Shown here: piece by piece, positions 8,683 to 17,221 of the stretch
How the letters are laid out: every line of letters begins with the position of its first letter
Position numbering within the stretch: the first letter of the stretch is position 1
Assembly: GCF_030580675.1 (NCBI RefSeq)
Contig: NZ_JAUQUB010000001.1
Coordinates: 1-64,000, forward strand
Source: Antiquaquibacter soli
GTDB lineage: Bacteria > Actinomycetota > Actinomycetes > Actinomycetales > Microbacteriaceae
DNA length: 64,000 bases
Reading direction: 5' to 3'
Made by a program: the position numbers and the translations under genes
Notes under the pieces: generated by a model
The model's database searches: none
Seen by the model: the letters and a program-made list of their open reading frames with translations, nothing else
Told to the model about the DNA's origin: nothing

Positions 8683-9042
8683 CTAGTCGACCCCGAGCGC
8701 CGTCCGAACGAACTCGAGTGCCGTCGCGGGCTCGATGCCGAGGTCACGGGCCCGCGCCGCGTACTCCGTCGCGGAGACCTGCAGCAGCTCGGCCGACGTG
8801 CCCGACCGGGCCTTCACGACGGTGCCGTTGCGGCCGAGGGTCTCGACGAAGCCGTCGGCCTCGAGCGCCCGATAGAGCCGGGCGACGGTGTACGGGGCGA
8901 CCTCGAGGTCGGTCGCGAGCTGGCGCACGGTCGGCAGCTTCGTGCCCGCGATGAGCTCGCCGGACTCGATCTTCGAGATGGCCTGCGAGTGCAGCTGCTC
9001 GAAGAGAGTGACCGGGGAGCCCTTGTCGACCGTGAACACCAT
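8683..9042 (-). CDS. GntR family transcriptional regulator (YtrA-like, short)
   Basis: This 119-residue protein has an N-terminal GntR winged helix (P-V-T-L-F-E-Q-L, then L-P-T-V-R-Q-L-A-T-D-L-E-V-A-P-Y-T-V-A-R-L-Y-R-A-L). Only a short helical tail follows, the YtrA architecture with no effector domain. YtrA-type regulators usually control adjacent ABC exporters, but none is present here. The gene converges with the aldo/keto reductase; their stop codons are immediately adjacent. Confidence 0.88.
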   Translation of the reverse strand: MVFTVDKGSPVTLFEQLHSQAISKIESGELIAGTKLPTVRQLATDLEVAPYTVARLYRALEADGFVETLGRNGTVVKARSGTSAELLQVSATEYAARARDLGIEPATALEFVRTALGVD

Positions 9043-9084
9043 GCAGTCACCCTAGTGCGCGGTGCGACGCCGGTCACCGCCCGG

Positions 9085-9858
9085 CTACCAGCGGGAGTCG
9101 CGGGCCCGCTGGCCGCGGGCGAGCATCCCGATCGCATCGGCGACCTGCTTGCACTCGCGGCCGAGCTCGTCGATGCGGTCGCGCATGCGGTACCGCGGCC
9201 CGTAGATGGAGACGGCGGCGAGCGGTGCCCCGAGCGTGTCGAGGACGACGGATGCCACGCGCTCGACGTCGTCGGAGCGCTGGATCCACACGAACCCGCG
9301 CCGCCGGGCCTTGTCGGCCTCGGCCTGCAGGGTGCGCGGCGTGAGCCGCACCTCGGGATGCTCGACCGGCTCGTCCTGGATGGCGGCGAGGATGCGCTGC
9401 TGCTCGGGGGCGGGCAGGGCGAAGAGCATCGCTCGGCCGGCGGCCGTGGCATCCAGGGGAGCGGTGTTGCCGACGTGGGGCACCATGCGGAAGTTCCGCT
9501 CGGGGTCGATCTGGTCGATGCTCACCGAGAAGTTGCCCTCGCGGATCGTGAGGATGACCGACTCCCCGACCCGGTCGCGCAGCTCCGTGAGCACCGGGCG
9601 GGAGACCTTCTGCAGGTCGAACTGGGCCTGGAACCCGCGCGTGAGTCGGAGCACCCGACCGGTGAGCACGACCCGCCGGTCGGGCAGGCGGGTGAGGTAG
9701 CCGAAGTCGCACAGCGACGAGACGAGCCTCGAGGTGGTGCTCTTGTCGTTGCCGGTGATGGCCGCGAGCTCGGAGATGGTCGAGCCGTCCGGGGCCTCGG
9801 CGACGGTCTCGAGGATCGCGATTCCGCGAGCCAGGGTGCGGTGGCTGGATCCCTCCAT
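9085..9858 (-). CDS. IclR family transcriptional regulator
   Basis: The 257-residue protein has an N-terminal winged helix (S-T-I-S-E-L-A-A-I-T-G-N-D-K-S-T-T-S-R-L) and the C-terminal IclR effector domain (A-T-A-A-G-R-A-M-L-F-A-L). The ATG at 9858 was chosen because GAAGGAG precedes it at good spacing; an upstream in-frame start lacks one. It is divergent from the sugar ABC/dehydratase operon and is the likely regulator of that operon, responding to a sugar acid or its precursor. Confidence 0.9.
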   Translation of the reverse strand: MEGSSHRTLARGIAILETVAEAPDGSTISELAAITGNDKSTTSRLVSSLCDFGYLTRLPDRRVVLTGRVLRLTRGFQAQFDLQKVSRPVLTELRDRVGESVILTIREGNFSVSIDQIDPERNFRMVPHVGNTAPLDATAAGRAMLFALPAPEQQRILAAIQDEPVEHPEVRLTPRTLQAEADKARRRGFVWIQRSDDVERVASVVLDTLGAPLAAVSIYGPRYRMRDRIDELGRECKQVADAIGMLARGQRARDSRW

Positions 9859-9976
9859 GTCGGCTCCTTCGCCGGGTCGATTCGGGTGGTGGATGACGGT
9901 GTCGGCATCGTAGGAACCCCGATGCGGCCCTCGCAACACCGTTGCGCCTGGAGACACCCGCCCACCCCGAATTGCG

Positions 9977-10055
9977 CCTAGTGCATCATATTTGCAGAGC
10001 GTGCGACACGCACCTAGCGTGACCTCCGCGGCCCCTCGAATCCATTGCCCTAGCG
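9977..10055 (+). promoter_or_regulatory. Three phased CCTAGYG motifs and a short palindrome (candidate IclR control region)
   Basis: CCTAGTG at 9977, CCTAGCG at 10013 and CCTAGCG at 10049 are spaced exactly 36 bases apart. A GTGCG-ACA-CGCAC dyad at 10001-10013 abuts the second copy. The region separates the IclR gene from the operon starting at 10133, so it may hold the regulator's sites. The assignment is positional. Confidence 0.35.
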
Positions 10056-10132
10056 GTGGAGATCGGGTCGCTCCGTCGCACAGAGTGGTGTCGCGAGAGC
10101 GACGACTACGAGGTCATTACAAAGGAGTAACC

Positions 10133-11446
10133 GTGAACTCAATCCCACAGCGCCGACCGGTGCTGCGCCGTCGCGCAGTGCTCGGCGGCCTGTCGCTCGC
10201 CCTCGGCTCGGCCGTCATCCTCTCCGGATGCCAGGCCACGCCCGAGCCCGCCGGCGACCCCGTCACCCTCACCGTCTGGACGTGGAGCAACGAGGCTCGC
10301 GAGGCGCTGGAGGACGGCGTGCTCGAGGTCTTCGAGGAGGCCAACCCCACCATCGACGTCGAGGTGCTTGTGCAGCCCGACAAGGACTACCAGACCCTCC
10401 TCACAACGGGCCTCGCCGGCTCGGGCGGCCCGGACATCGCCGCCATCCGCTCGTACGGCGTCATCTCGAGCTTCGCCGAGAGCGGCAACCTCACCCCGAT
10501 CGACGACATCATCACCGACTGGGCGGGCTTCTCCGACACGGCGCTCGCGGGAGTGACCGCTCGCGGCGACGGCCAGATCTACGCCGTCCCGCAGGGCATG
10601 CAGACCGCCCAGGTCTACTACAACAAGACGATCTTCGACGACCTCGGCCTCGACGTGCCGACGACGTGGGACGAGTTCCTCGAGGTCTCGGAGGAGATCA
10701 AGGCGTCGGGCGTCGCGCCCATCGTCATCCCGGGTGCGGTCGCCGGCCAGATCGCCCTCGCCGGCGAGGTGCTCGGCAACGCCCGCCGCGGCGGACCCGA
10801 GTTCACGCAGGAGTTCGTGGCGGGCGACGTCGACCTCACGGATGACGCGAGCGTGGCATCCATCGAGCTCATGCAGGAGATCCAGCCCTACCTCGTCGAC
10901 AACGTCACCTCGGTGACCCTGGACGAGGCCGTGACGATCTTCGCGACCGGCATGGCCGCGATGTACCCGTCGGGCACCTGGCAGGTGTCGAGCTTCGCGA
11001 ACCTCGGCGCCGACCTCGACTACGGCACCTTCAACGTGCCCGTCGACTCGAGCTGGCCGAGCGACGAGGTCACGGTCGCCTACGGCGACGGCGGCTGGGC
11101 GCTCTCGGCCCGCACCGAGCACCCCGACGAGGCCGCGGTCTTCCTCAACTGGCTCGCCTCGGCCGAGTTCGCCCAGCTCTACGCGAACAAGATGTCGACC
11201 ATCCCCGCCCGCGACGGCGTGACGATCGAGAACGAGTACGTCGCCGAGATGTACGACCGATTCCTCGCCAACCCGTCGACCTACCTCGGCCTCGCCTACC
11301 TGCGCTACGGCACGCCGTGGGGCACGGACATCTACGGCGAGCAGGTGCAGAAGATCTGGCTGGGCGAGCAGGATGCCGCGGGCGCGGCCGACGCGATCCA
11401 GACGGGTATCGACGCCTGGTTCGACCCGGCGGACTTCGCGAACTAG
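10133..11446 (+). CDS. Sugar ABC transporter solute-binding lipoprotein
   Basis: This 437-residue family 1 solute-binding protein has an Arg-rich N-terminus, a hydrophobic core and the lipobox L-S-G-C, so it should be exported and lipid-anchored. V-T-L-T-V-W-T-W-S-N is the typical first strand of sugar binders, and G-G-P-D-I-A-A-I-R-S lies where the hinge and ligand pocket begin. The GTG start at 10133 follows AAAGGAG. It is the first gene of an operon with two permeases, a glycosidase, a dehydratase and an SDR; the ligand is probably an oligosaccharide or uronide. Confidence 0.92.
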   Translation: MNSIPQRRPVLRRRAVLGGLSLALGSAVILSGCQATPEPAGDPVTLTVWTWSNEAREALEDGVLEVFEEANPTIDVEVLVQPDKDYQTLLTTGLAGSGGPDIAAIRSYGVISSFAESGNLTPIDDIITDWAGFSDTALAGVTARGDGQIYAVPQGMQTAQVYYNKTIFDDLGLDVPTTWDEFLEVSEEIKASGVAPIVIPGAVAGQIALAGEVLGNARRGGPEFTQEFVAGDVDLTDDASVASIELMQEIQPYLVDNVTSVTLDEAVTIFATGMAAMYPSGTWQVSSFANLGADLDYGTFNVPVDSSWPSDEVTVAYGDGGWALSARTEHPDEAAVFLNWLASAEFAQLYANKMSTIPARDGVTIENEYVAEMYDRFLANPSTYLGLAYLRYGTPWGTDIYGEQVQKIWLGEQDAAGAADAIQTGIDAWFDPADFAN

Positions 11447-11488
11447 TCCGGCACACCCGCACAACCGCAGTACAGCAGGAGAACCACA

Positions 11489-12421
11489 GTGACCGCGAAG
11501 AGCACGTTCGATGCGAAGCGACCCCACCCGGTCGTGATCGCCGCCTTCATCATCCCGGCGTTCGTGCTCTTCGCGGTCATCCTGCTCTACCCCATGGCGG
11601 CCGCCCTCGGATTCTCGCTCTTCGAGTTCAAGGGCGGCCTCAACATCGTCGGCTTCAACTGGTTCCAGAACTTCGTGGTGCTCTTCACCCAGGAGCCGTA
11701 CGTCACGCAGCTGCCGCGGGCCTTCGCCCACAACCTCGCCATCCTCGTCGGCACCCTCATCCTGCAGAACTCGATCGGACTGTTCCTCGCCGTGCAGCTG
11801 CAGCGCTTCGGACCGCTGCGCCGCGTCTTCCAGGTGCTCTACACGACGCCCTACCTCGTGAGCCCGCTCGTCGTCGGCTACCTGTGGACCCTGCTGCTGT
11901 CGCCGACGTTCGGCCCCGTCAACGCGGCGCTGCGCGCGGTCGGCCTGGATGCCCTGGCCCTCCCGTGGCTCGGAGACCCGAAGACCGCCCTGCCCGTGCT
12001 CATCCTCGTCTCCGTCTGGCAGTGGATCGGATTCCCCGTCCTCCTGTACGGCGCAGCACTCGCCGGCCAGTCGCCGGAGATCCACGAGGCGGCGTCGATC
12101 GACGGGGCGAGCGGGTGGAAGCGCTTCGTGCACATCACCCTGCCGCTGCTCACTCCGGTGATCGGCACCGTGTCCATCCTGACGTTCATCGGCGCCATGG
12201 AGTCGTTCACGCTCCCGTACGCCTTCGGGGGCGCAACGGGCTCCCCGGCGGGGGCGACCGACGTGCTCTCGCTGCTCTTCTTCCGCGAGTCGTTCCACTC
12301 GGGCGCGAGCAACGCGCTCGGGATGTCGTCGGCCGTCGCGACCGTCCTGTTCCTGTTCATCCTCGGGGGCGCCGTGATCGCCCGGAGGCTGCTCGGCCGC
12401 TACGAGGAGAACCTCACATGA
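11489..12421 (+). CDS. Sugar ABC transporter permease (MalF/UgpA type)
   Basis: This 310-residue membrane protein has about six hydrophobic segments. The cytoplasmic EAA loop reads E-I-H-E-A-A-S-I-D-G-A-S-G-W-K-R-F and contacts the ATPase. It starts at a GTG after a GGAGAA ribosome binding site, and its stop overlaps the next gene's ATG (ATGA). It pairs with the following permease to form the channel for the upstream binding protein. No ATPase gene accompanies the set. Confidence 0.92.
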   Translation: MTAKSTFDAKRPHPVVIAAFIIPAFVLFAVILLYPMAAALGFSLFEFKGGLNIVGFNWFQNFVVLFTQEPYVTQLPRAFAHNLAILVGTLILQNSIGLFLAVQLQRFGPLRRVFQVLYTTPYLVSPLVVGYLWTLLLSPTFGPVNAALRAVGLDALALPWLGDPKTALPVLILVSVWQWIGFPVLLYGAALAGQSPEIHEAASIDGASGWKRFVHITLPLLTPVIGTVSILTFIGAMESFTLPYAFGGATGSPAGATDVLSLLFFRESFHSGASNALGMSSAVATVLFLFILGGAVIARRLLGRYEENLT

Positions 12422-13317
12422 CGACGATGATCGAGGCCTCGACCCTCCCGGAGTCCCGGTCGCTGCCGACCGCCCGCGCTCCGCGTCGGCGTCGGCGCCG
12501 ATTCAGCCCGGAAGCGGTCGCCATCCAGCTCGTCCTCTGGGTCTACGCGGCGATCTCGATCGTGCCGCTGCTGACAATGATCGGCAACTCGTTCCGCACG
12601 CACTTCGAGATCGCGAGCGACCCGTGGCCGATCCCGACCAACCCGACGGTCGAGAACTACGTGAACGCGTGGGTGCGCGCCGATTTCGCGACCTACGCCC
12701 TCAACTCGGTGCTCATCACGGTGGCGTCGGTGCTGCTCTCGGCCGTCGTGTCCATCCCGGCGGCGTACGCCCTCGCCCGGTGGCGCTTCCGCGGTCGAGG
12801 CGGGCTCGAGAGCCTCTTCATGTCGGGACTGCTCATCCCCTTCATGCTCGCGATCCTGCCGATGTTCTACCTCATGGACTTCCTCGGCCTCATCGACAAC
12901 CCGCTGAGCCTCATCCTCATCTACGCGGCCAACGGCATCCCGTTCACGATCTTCATCCTCACGGCGTTCTTCCGGCAGCTTCCCGGAGAGCTCGAGGAGG
13001 CGGCGCTCATCGACGGGGCGAGCCACCTCGCGGTGTTCTGGCGCGTGATGCTCCCGCTCGTGCGGCCGGCGATCGCGACGGTGCTCATCTTCCGCTTCGT
13101 GCCGATCTGGAACGACTTCCTCATGCCGCTCGTGATGCTGCGCAGCCGCGACAACTACACGCTCGGCGTCGGCCTCACGACCTTCTTCGGCGAGTACCAG
13201 ACGGACTGGGCATCCCTCTTCGCGGGGCTCGTCATCGCGACCGTTCCGCTGCTCGTCCTGTTCATCATCGCCACCCGCCAGATCATCGACGGCCTCACCG
13301 CCGGCATCGGAAAGTAG
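12418..13317 (+). CDS. Sugar ABC transporter permease (MalG/UgpE type)
   Basis: The 299-residue inner-membrane protein has a basic N-terminal tail (R-R-R-R-R-R-F) and about six transmembrane helices. The EAA loop is E-L-E-E-A-A-L-I-D-G-A-S-H-L. Its start overlaps the previous permease by four bases, a mark of translational coupling. It forms the second half of the translocation channel. Confidence 0.92.
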   Translation: MTTMIEASTLPESRSLPTARAPRRRRRRFSPEAVAIQLVLWVYAAISIVPLLTMIGNSFRTHFEIASDPWPIPTNPTVENYVNAWVRADFATYALNSVLITVASVLLSAVVSIPAAYALARWRFRGRGGLESLFMSGLLIPFMLAILPMFYLMDFLGLIDNPLSLILIYAANGIPFTIFILTAFFRQLPGELEEAALIDGASHLAVFWRVMLPLVRPAIATVLIFRFVPIWNDFLMPLVMLRSRDNYTLGVGLTTFFGEYQTDWASLFAGLVIATVPLLVLFIIATRQIIDGLTAGIGK

Positions 13318-13321
13318 AGCA

Positions 13322-14575
13322 ATGACGAGCCTCGACCTCATCACCCAGCCGCTGTCGATCACGATGTGGGACTCGTCGTGGCTCCGTCGGCGCTACCGCG
13401 GCGGCGGCTTCGAGGACTGGGACCGCGCCCTCTCCGAGCTCGTCGAGCGCGGCTACGACGCCGTGCGCATCGACGTCTTCCCGCACCTCATCGCGCGGGG
13501 ACCGGGCGGAGACCTCGTCGAGCGCTTCAAGGACGTGCCCAACCAGTTCCCGCAGTTCTACGGCTTCGGCATGTGGGGCAACCCGTGGACGATGTACATC
13601 GAGCCGCGCAAGGCTCTCGTCGAGTTCCTCACGAAGTGCCGCGAGCACGGCGTGAAGGTCGCCCTGTCGACGTGGTTCAAGCCGACGGATGACCGTCGCA
13701 ACGAGCAGATCGAGGGGCTCGACGAGTTCGTGCGCGTGTGGCAGGAGACCCTCGAGTTCATCGACGCGAACGGACTCATGGATACCGTCGTGTACCTCGA
13801 CGTGCTCAACGAGTACCCCAACGGCCACGTCTTCTCGTGGCTGCACCGGACGGTGAAGACGATGGCGTGGCCGCCGAACCCGAAGGGCGGCTACAACGAC
13901 CGGCAGCGCGACTTCCTGTGGGGCTTCATCTCCCAGGCGATCGAGCGCCTGCGGGCGAGCTGGCCGCAGCTCACGATCTCGACGAGCTTCACCTTCGACA
14001 GCTTCGAGCGCTACTTCGAGGGTCTCGACCTCGGCGTGCTCGAGTTCCTCGACGTGCACATCTGGCTCAACTACCTGCCCGGCTTCGACGACGTCTCCGA
14101 CTACTCCCGCACGATCGAGCGGCACGGCCGGCCCGGGGAGCTGTTCCGCACCGAGCAGGGCGGCAACGCCTACGCCGAGGATGCCCGGCTCATCCCCCAG
14201 GACTACCACTACGACGAGACCTACGCCGCCGTGCTCGAGGCCTGGGAGTCCCGCAAGGGCGAGTGGGTCGCGAAGTTCGAGGACCAGGTCGACCGGGTCG
14301 TCGCCGCGGCCCGCCCGCACAACCTGCACGTCGGCCAGACGGAGGCGTGGGGGCTCGTCAACTGGCTCGACCACCCGCTGCTCGACTGGCGCATCCACCG
14401 CGAGACCGCCGAGATCGGCACCGCGATCGCCGCCCGTCGCGGGTACTCGTTCGACTGCAGCGCCAACTTCTGCCACCCCCACTTCCTCGGGTTCTGGGAC
14501 GACGTGCCGTGGCACCGCAGCATCACCGATACGATCCGCTCGGGCATCCCGCGACTCGATCGGGACCGCGCATGA
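13322..14575 (+). CDS. Cellulase-like glycoside hydrolase (clan GH-A fold)
   Basis: This 417-residue protein looks like a TIM-barrel glycosidase of the sugar-binding cellulase-like family. The acid/base candidate is Glu164 in Y-L-D-V-L-N-E-Y-P, and the nucleophile candidate is Glu341 in G-Q-T-E-A-W-G-L-V-N-W. No signal peptide is visible, so it should act in the cytoplasm on imported oligosaccharides. It lies four bases after the permease and its stop overlaps the next start. The exact GH family and linkage cannot be assigned from sequence alone. Confidence 0.75.
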   Translation: MTSLDLITQPLSITMWDSSWLRRRYRGGGFEDWDRALSELVERGYDAVRIDVFPHLIARGPGGDLVERFKDVPNQFPQFYGFGMWGNPWTMYIEPRKALVEFLTKCREHGVKVALSTWFKPTDDRRNEQIEGLDEFVRVWQETLEFIDANGLMDTVVYLDVLNEYPNGHVFSWLHRTVKTMAWPPNPKGGYNDRQRDFLWGFISQAIERLRASWPQLTISTSFTFDSFERYFEGLDLGVLEFLDVHIWLNYLPGFDDVSDYSRTIERHGRPGELFRTEQGGNAYAEDARLIPQDYHYDETYAAVLEAWESRKGEWVAKFEDQVDRVVAAARPHNLHVGQTEAWGLVNWLDHPLLDWRIHRETAEIGTAIAARRGYSFDCSANFCHPHFLGFWDDVPWHRSITDTIRSGIPRLDRDRA

Positions 14576-15759
14576 GGCTCCGCGCGCTCACCACCTACCT
14601 GTGCGACGCCTACCGCACGAACTGGGTGCTCGTGAAGCTCGAGACCGAGGACGGCCTGCACGGCTGGGGCGAGGCGACGCTCGAGTACAAGGAGCACGCC
14701 GTCGAGCAGGCGATCCTCGTGCTCGAGGCGTCCCTGCGCGGTCGCGACCTCGGCGACATCCAGGGCTGGTGGCAGGAGGCCTACCGCGACGCGTACTGGC
14801 GGGGGGGAGCGGTGCTCACGAGCGCGCTCTCGGCCATCGAGATGGCGCTGTGGGATCTCAAGGGCAAGGCGGCCGGGATGCCCGTGCACGGGCTCCTCGG
14901 CGGTGCCGCCCGCGCTGACATCCCGTGCTACGCGAACGGCTGGTTCGCGGGGGCGCGCTCCCCGCGGGAGTTCGCCGACAAGGCGGTCGAGGCTGCCGAG
15001 TGGGGCTACCGGGCGATCAAGTGGGACCCGTTCGGGTCGGCGTTCCGGTCGCTCACGGCGGCCGAGCTCGCCGCGTCGATGCGGGTCGTCGAGGCCGTCG
15101 CATCCGCCGTCGAGGGGCGCGCCGAGATCATCATCGAGGCGCACGGGCGCTTCGAGCTGCCGACCGCGCAGCGCATCGCGCACGCCCTCGAGGGAGTCGA
15201 CGTGCTGTGGCTCGAGGAGGCGCTCATCCCCGGCAACCTCGCCAACTACTCGCGGCTCAAGGAGCGCACCACGACGCCGCTGTCGCTCGGCGAGCGGCTG
15301 TACACGCGGTGGGACTTCCGCGAGGTCTTCGAGTCGGGCTGCGCCGACTTCGTGCAGCCGGACGTGTCGCACGCCGGCGGGATCTGGGAGACGCGGATGA
15401 TCGGCGCCCTCGCCGAGCTCTGGCAGGTCGGCTTCGCCCCGCACAACCCGTCCGGGCCGGTCGCCAACGCGGCGACGCTGCAGCTCGCGGCGTGCTCCCC
15501 GAACTTCAGCTACCTCGAGACGATGGCGACCGACGTGCCGTGGCGCGGCGAGATCGCGACCGAGTCGTCCGTCATCGCGCACGGGGTGGCCCGGGTGTCC
15601 GACGCCCCGGGACTCGGCGTCGAGATCGACGAGGCGGCGCTCGCCGGGCATCCGTTCGTCCGCCACGACCTGCGCCACTACTCGGGGGCGCTCACCGACA
15701 TCCGGCCCGCCGACCAGGCGGCCCGGCACGACACGTCGCACGAGGGGATGACCGTATGA
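14572..15759 (+). CDS. Mandelate racemase/muconate lactonizing enzyme family dehydratase
   Basis: The 395-residue enolase-superfamily protein has an N-terminal capping domain (G-W-G-E-A-T) and a barrel with metal ligands in I-I-I-E-A-H-G-R-F, W-L-E-E-A and S-L-G-E-R. P-H-N-P-S-G-P-V near the C-terminus resembles the general-acid loop of D-galactonate dehydratases. It probably removes water from an aldonic or uronic acid released by the upstream glycosidase pathway. ATGA overlaps at both ends place it firmly in the operon. Substrate specificity in this superfamily is not predictable by eye. Confidence 0.87.
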   Translation: MRLRALTTYLCDAYRTNWVLVKLETEDGLHGWGEATLEYKEHAVEQAILVLEASLRGRDLGDIQGWWQEAYRDAYWRGGAVLTSALSAIEMALWDLKGKAAGMPVHGLLGGAARADIPCYANGWFAGARSPREFADKAVEAAEWGYRAIKWDPFGSAFRSLTAAELAASMRVVEAVASAVEGRAEIIIEAHGRFELPTAQRIAHALEGVDVLWLEEALIPGNLANYSRLKERTTTPLSLGERLYTRWDFREVFESGCADFVQPDVSHAGGIWETRMIGALAELWQVGFAPHNPSGPVANAATLQLAACSPNFSYLETMATDVPWRGEIATESSVIAHGVARVSDAPGLGVEIDEAALAGHPFVRHDLRHYSGALTDIRPADQAARHDTSHEGMTV

Positions 15760-16529
15760 CCCGGCCGCTGGAGGGCAAGTGGGCCCTCGTCACCGGCTCC
15801 GCCCACAACCTCGGGCTCGCGATCGCGACCGAGCTCGCGGAGCAGGGGGCGAGAGTGCTCGTGCACGGACTGCACGGAGCCGAGGAGGCGGCCGCTCGCG
15901 TCGCCGCGGCCGTGCCCGGCTCCGCGCCGCAGTCGCTCGCCTTCGACCTCGCCGACCCGGATGCCGTCGCCGAGGCCTTCGCGGAGCTCGAGGTCCGCGG
16001 CATCCGGCTCGACATCCTCGTGAACAACGCGGCGCACCTCGGCATCACCGACGTCGCAGCACTCGACCAGTCGGGGGACCTGTTCCGCGACGTGCTCGAG
16101 GTGAACGTCTTCGGCACCTACCAGTGCTCCATCCTCGCGGCGCGGGCGATGGCGGCCCACGGCGGCGGGTCGATCGTGAACATCTCCTCGCTCGCGGGGC
16201 AGCGCGCCATCCACGACCGCCTCGCGTACAACACGTCGAAGGCGGCGATCGACGGGATGACCCGCAGCATGGCGATCGACTTCGCCGAGTACGGGGTTCG
16301 CGTCAACGCGATCGCGCCGGGCTACGTGTGGAGCGACCGCTGGGAGGCGATCGGCGACGAGGAGGCGGTGCGCCGTCGCGCGCGCATCCCCGCCGGCGCC
16401 GAGACGACCCAGCGCGAGATCGCGAGCCTCGTCGCCTACCTCGCCTCGGGGAGCGCGCCGACGCTCACGGGCGAGGTCATCGCGATCGACGGCGGGCTCG
16501 CGGCGCAGCAATCGCCGCGCGCGAGCTAA
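15756..16529 (+). CDS. SDR family oxidoreductase
   Basis: This 257-residue classical short-chain dehydrogenase has the cofactor motif V-T-G-S-A-H-N-L-G-L-A, N-N-A-A-H, the catalytic Ser in N-I-S-S-L-A-G and the Tyr/Lys pair in Y-N-T-S-K. The length is normal. As the last gene of the sugar operon it probably oxidises or reduces a sugar-acid intermediate, as gluconate 5-dehydrogenases do. The start overlaps the dehydratase stop (ATGA). Confidence 0.9.
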   Translation: MTRPLEGKWALVTGSAHNLGLAIATELAEQGARVLVHGLHGAEEAAARVAAAVPGSAPQSLAFDLADPDAVAEAFAELEVRGIRLDILVNNAAHLGITDVAALDQSGDLFRDVLEVNVFGTYQCSILAARAMAAHGGGSIVNISSLAGQRAIHDRLAYNTSKAAIDGMTRSMAIDFAEYGVRVNAIAPGYVWSDRWEAIGDEEAVRRRARIPAGAETTQREIASLVAYLASGSAPTLTGEVIAIDGGLAAQQSPRAS

Positions 16530-16630
16530 GGGGCGAGGTCACCCCGGCGGCCGCGTGTGGTGGCGCGGCCGCCGCGGTTCTCGGATGCCCGCCCGTGCTT
16601 TTCGGCGGGATCCGCAGGCCGCGGCGTCCG

Positions 16631-16653
16631 GATCGCGCCGAAAGGCGCGGATC
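16631..16653. terminator. Hairpin between convergent SDR and Lrp genes
   Basis: The arm CGCGCC, a GAAA tetraloop and GGCGCG form a stable hairpin, with GATC flanks extending the stem through one bulge. No U-tract follows. Its place between two converging genes suggests a bidirectional terminator. Confidence 0.45.
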
Positions 16654-16680
16654 GGGGGACCGAGGGGCGACGAGCGAGCG

Positions 16681-17118
16681 TCAGTCGTGCGTGCGGTGGA
16701 TGAGCCGCGAGAGCACGATGGCGGAGCGCGTGTGGTCCACGTTGGGGGCGATGCGCACCTTCTCGAGCGCGACCTCGAGCGAGGGGATGTCTCGGGAGCG
16801 CATGTGCACGATGGCGTCCGCCGAGCCGGTGACGGTACCCGCATCCACCACCTCGGGCACGCCGGAGAGGATGCGCTTGAGTTCCTCGGGGGCGACGGTG
16901 CCGCGGCAGAACAGCTCGACGTAGGCCTCCGTCGCCATGCCGTCGACGGCGGGGTCGACCTGGATGGTGAAGCCCCGGATGACGCCGTCCGCGACGAGCC
17001 GGTCGACGCGGCGCTTCACGGCGGAGGCCGACAGGCCGATGACCTCGCCGATGTCGCCGTAGCCGGCGCGCGCATTCTGGCGGAGGAGGTCGATGATGCC
17101 GTAGTCGAGGCTGTCCAT
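16681..17118 (-). CDS. Lrp/AsnC family transcriptional regulator
   Basis: The 145-residue protein has an N-terminal helix-turn-helix (L-D-Y-G-I-I-D-L-L-R-Q-N-A-R-A-G-Y, then L-S-A-S-A-V-K-R-R-V-D-R-L) and a C-terminal RAM/AsnC ligand domain (V-T-G-S-A-D-A-I-V-H-M). It is divergent from the arginine-related hydrolase and ornithine aminotransferase, so it is the likely amino-acid-responsive regulator of both. TAGGAT lies six bases upstream of its ATG, indicating a leaderless mRNA. Confidence 0.92.
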   Translation of the reverse strand: MDSLDYGIIDLLRQNARAGYGDIGEVIGLSASAVKRRVDRLVADGVIRGFTIQVDPAVDGMATEAYVELFCRGTVAPEELKRILSGVPEVVDAGTVTGSADAIVHMRSRDIPSLEVALEKVRIAPNVDHTRSAIVLSRLIHRTHD

Positions 17119-17124
17119 CCGTGC

Positions 17125-17142
17125 ATCCTACGATGAAATCGT
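17125..17142. promoter_or_regulatory. Lrp gene -10 element and ACGAT-GAA-ATCGT dyad
   Basis: ATCCTA (17125-17130) is TAGGAT on the minus strand, six bases before the Lrp ATG. The adjoining perfect dyad ACGAT-GAA-ATCGT (17130-17142) overlaps the promoter and is a candidate autoregulatory Lrp/AsnC site. Confidence 0.45.
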
Positions 17143-17221
17143 GCGTGAGGGCATACTCAGACGCAGGTTCGGTGCGCTGCACGCTCTGACATTGCGGATA
17201 GGTGCGTGTGACACTGGATGC

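Noticed and set aside
8680-8685. CTAG at facing stop codons (also 21193-21196)
   Set aside because: Tail-to-tail genes ending in TAG on both strands naturally create CTAG; I see no reason to call it a signal.
10090-10103. GTCGC-GAGA-GCGAC hairpin before the first binding-protein gene
   Set aside because: A five-base stem is expected often by chance in such GC-rich DNA; no riboswitch-like structure surrounds it.
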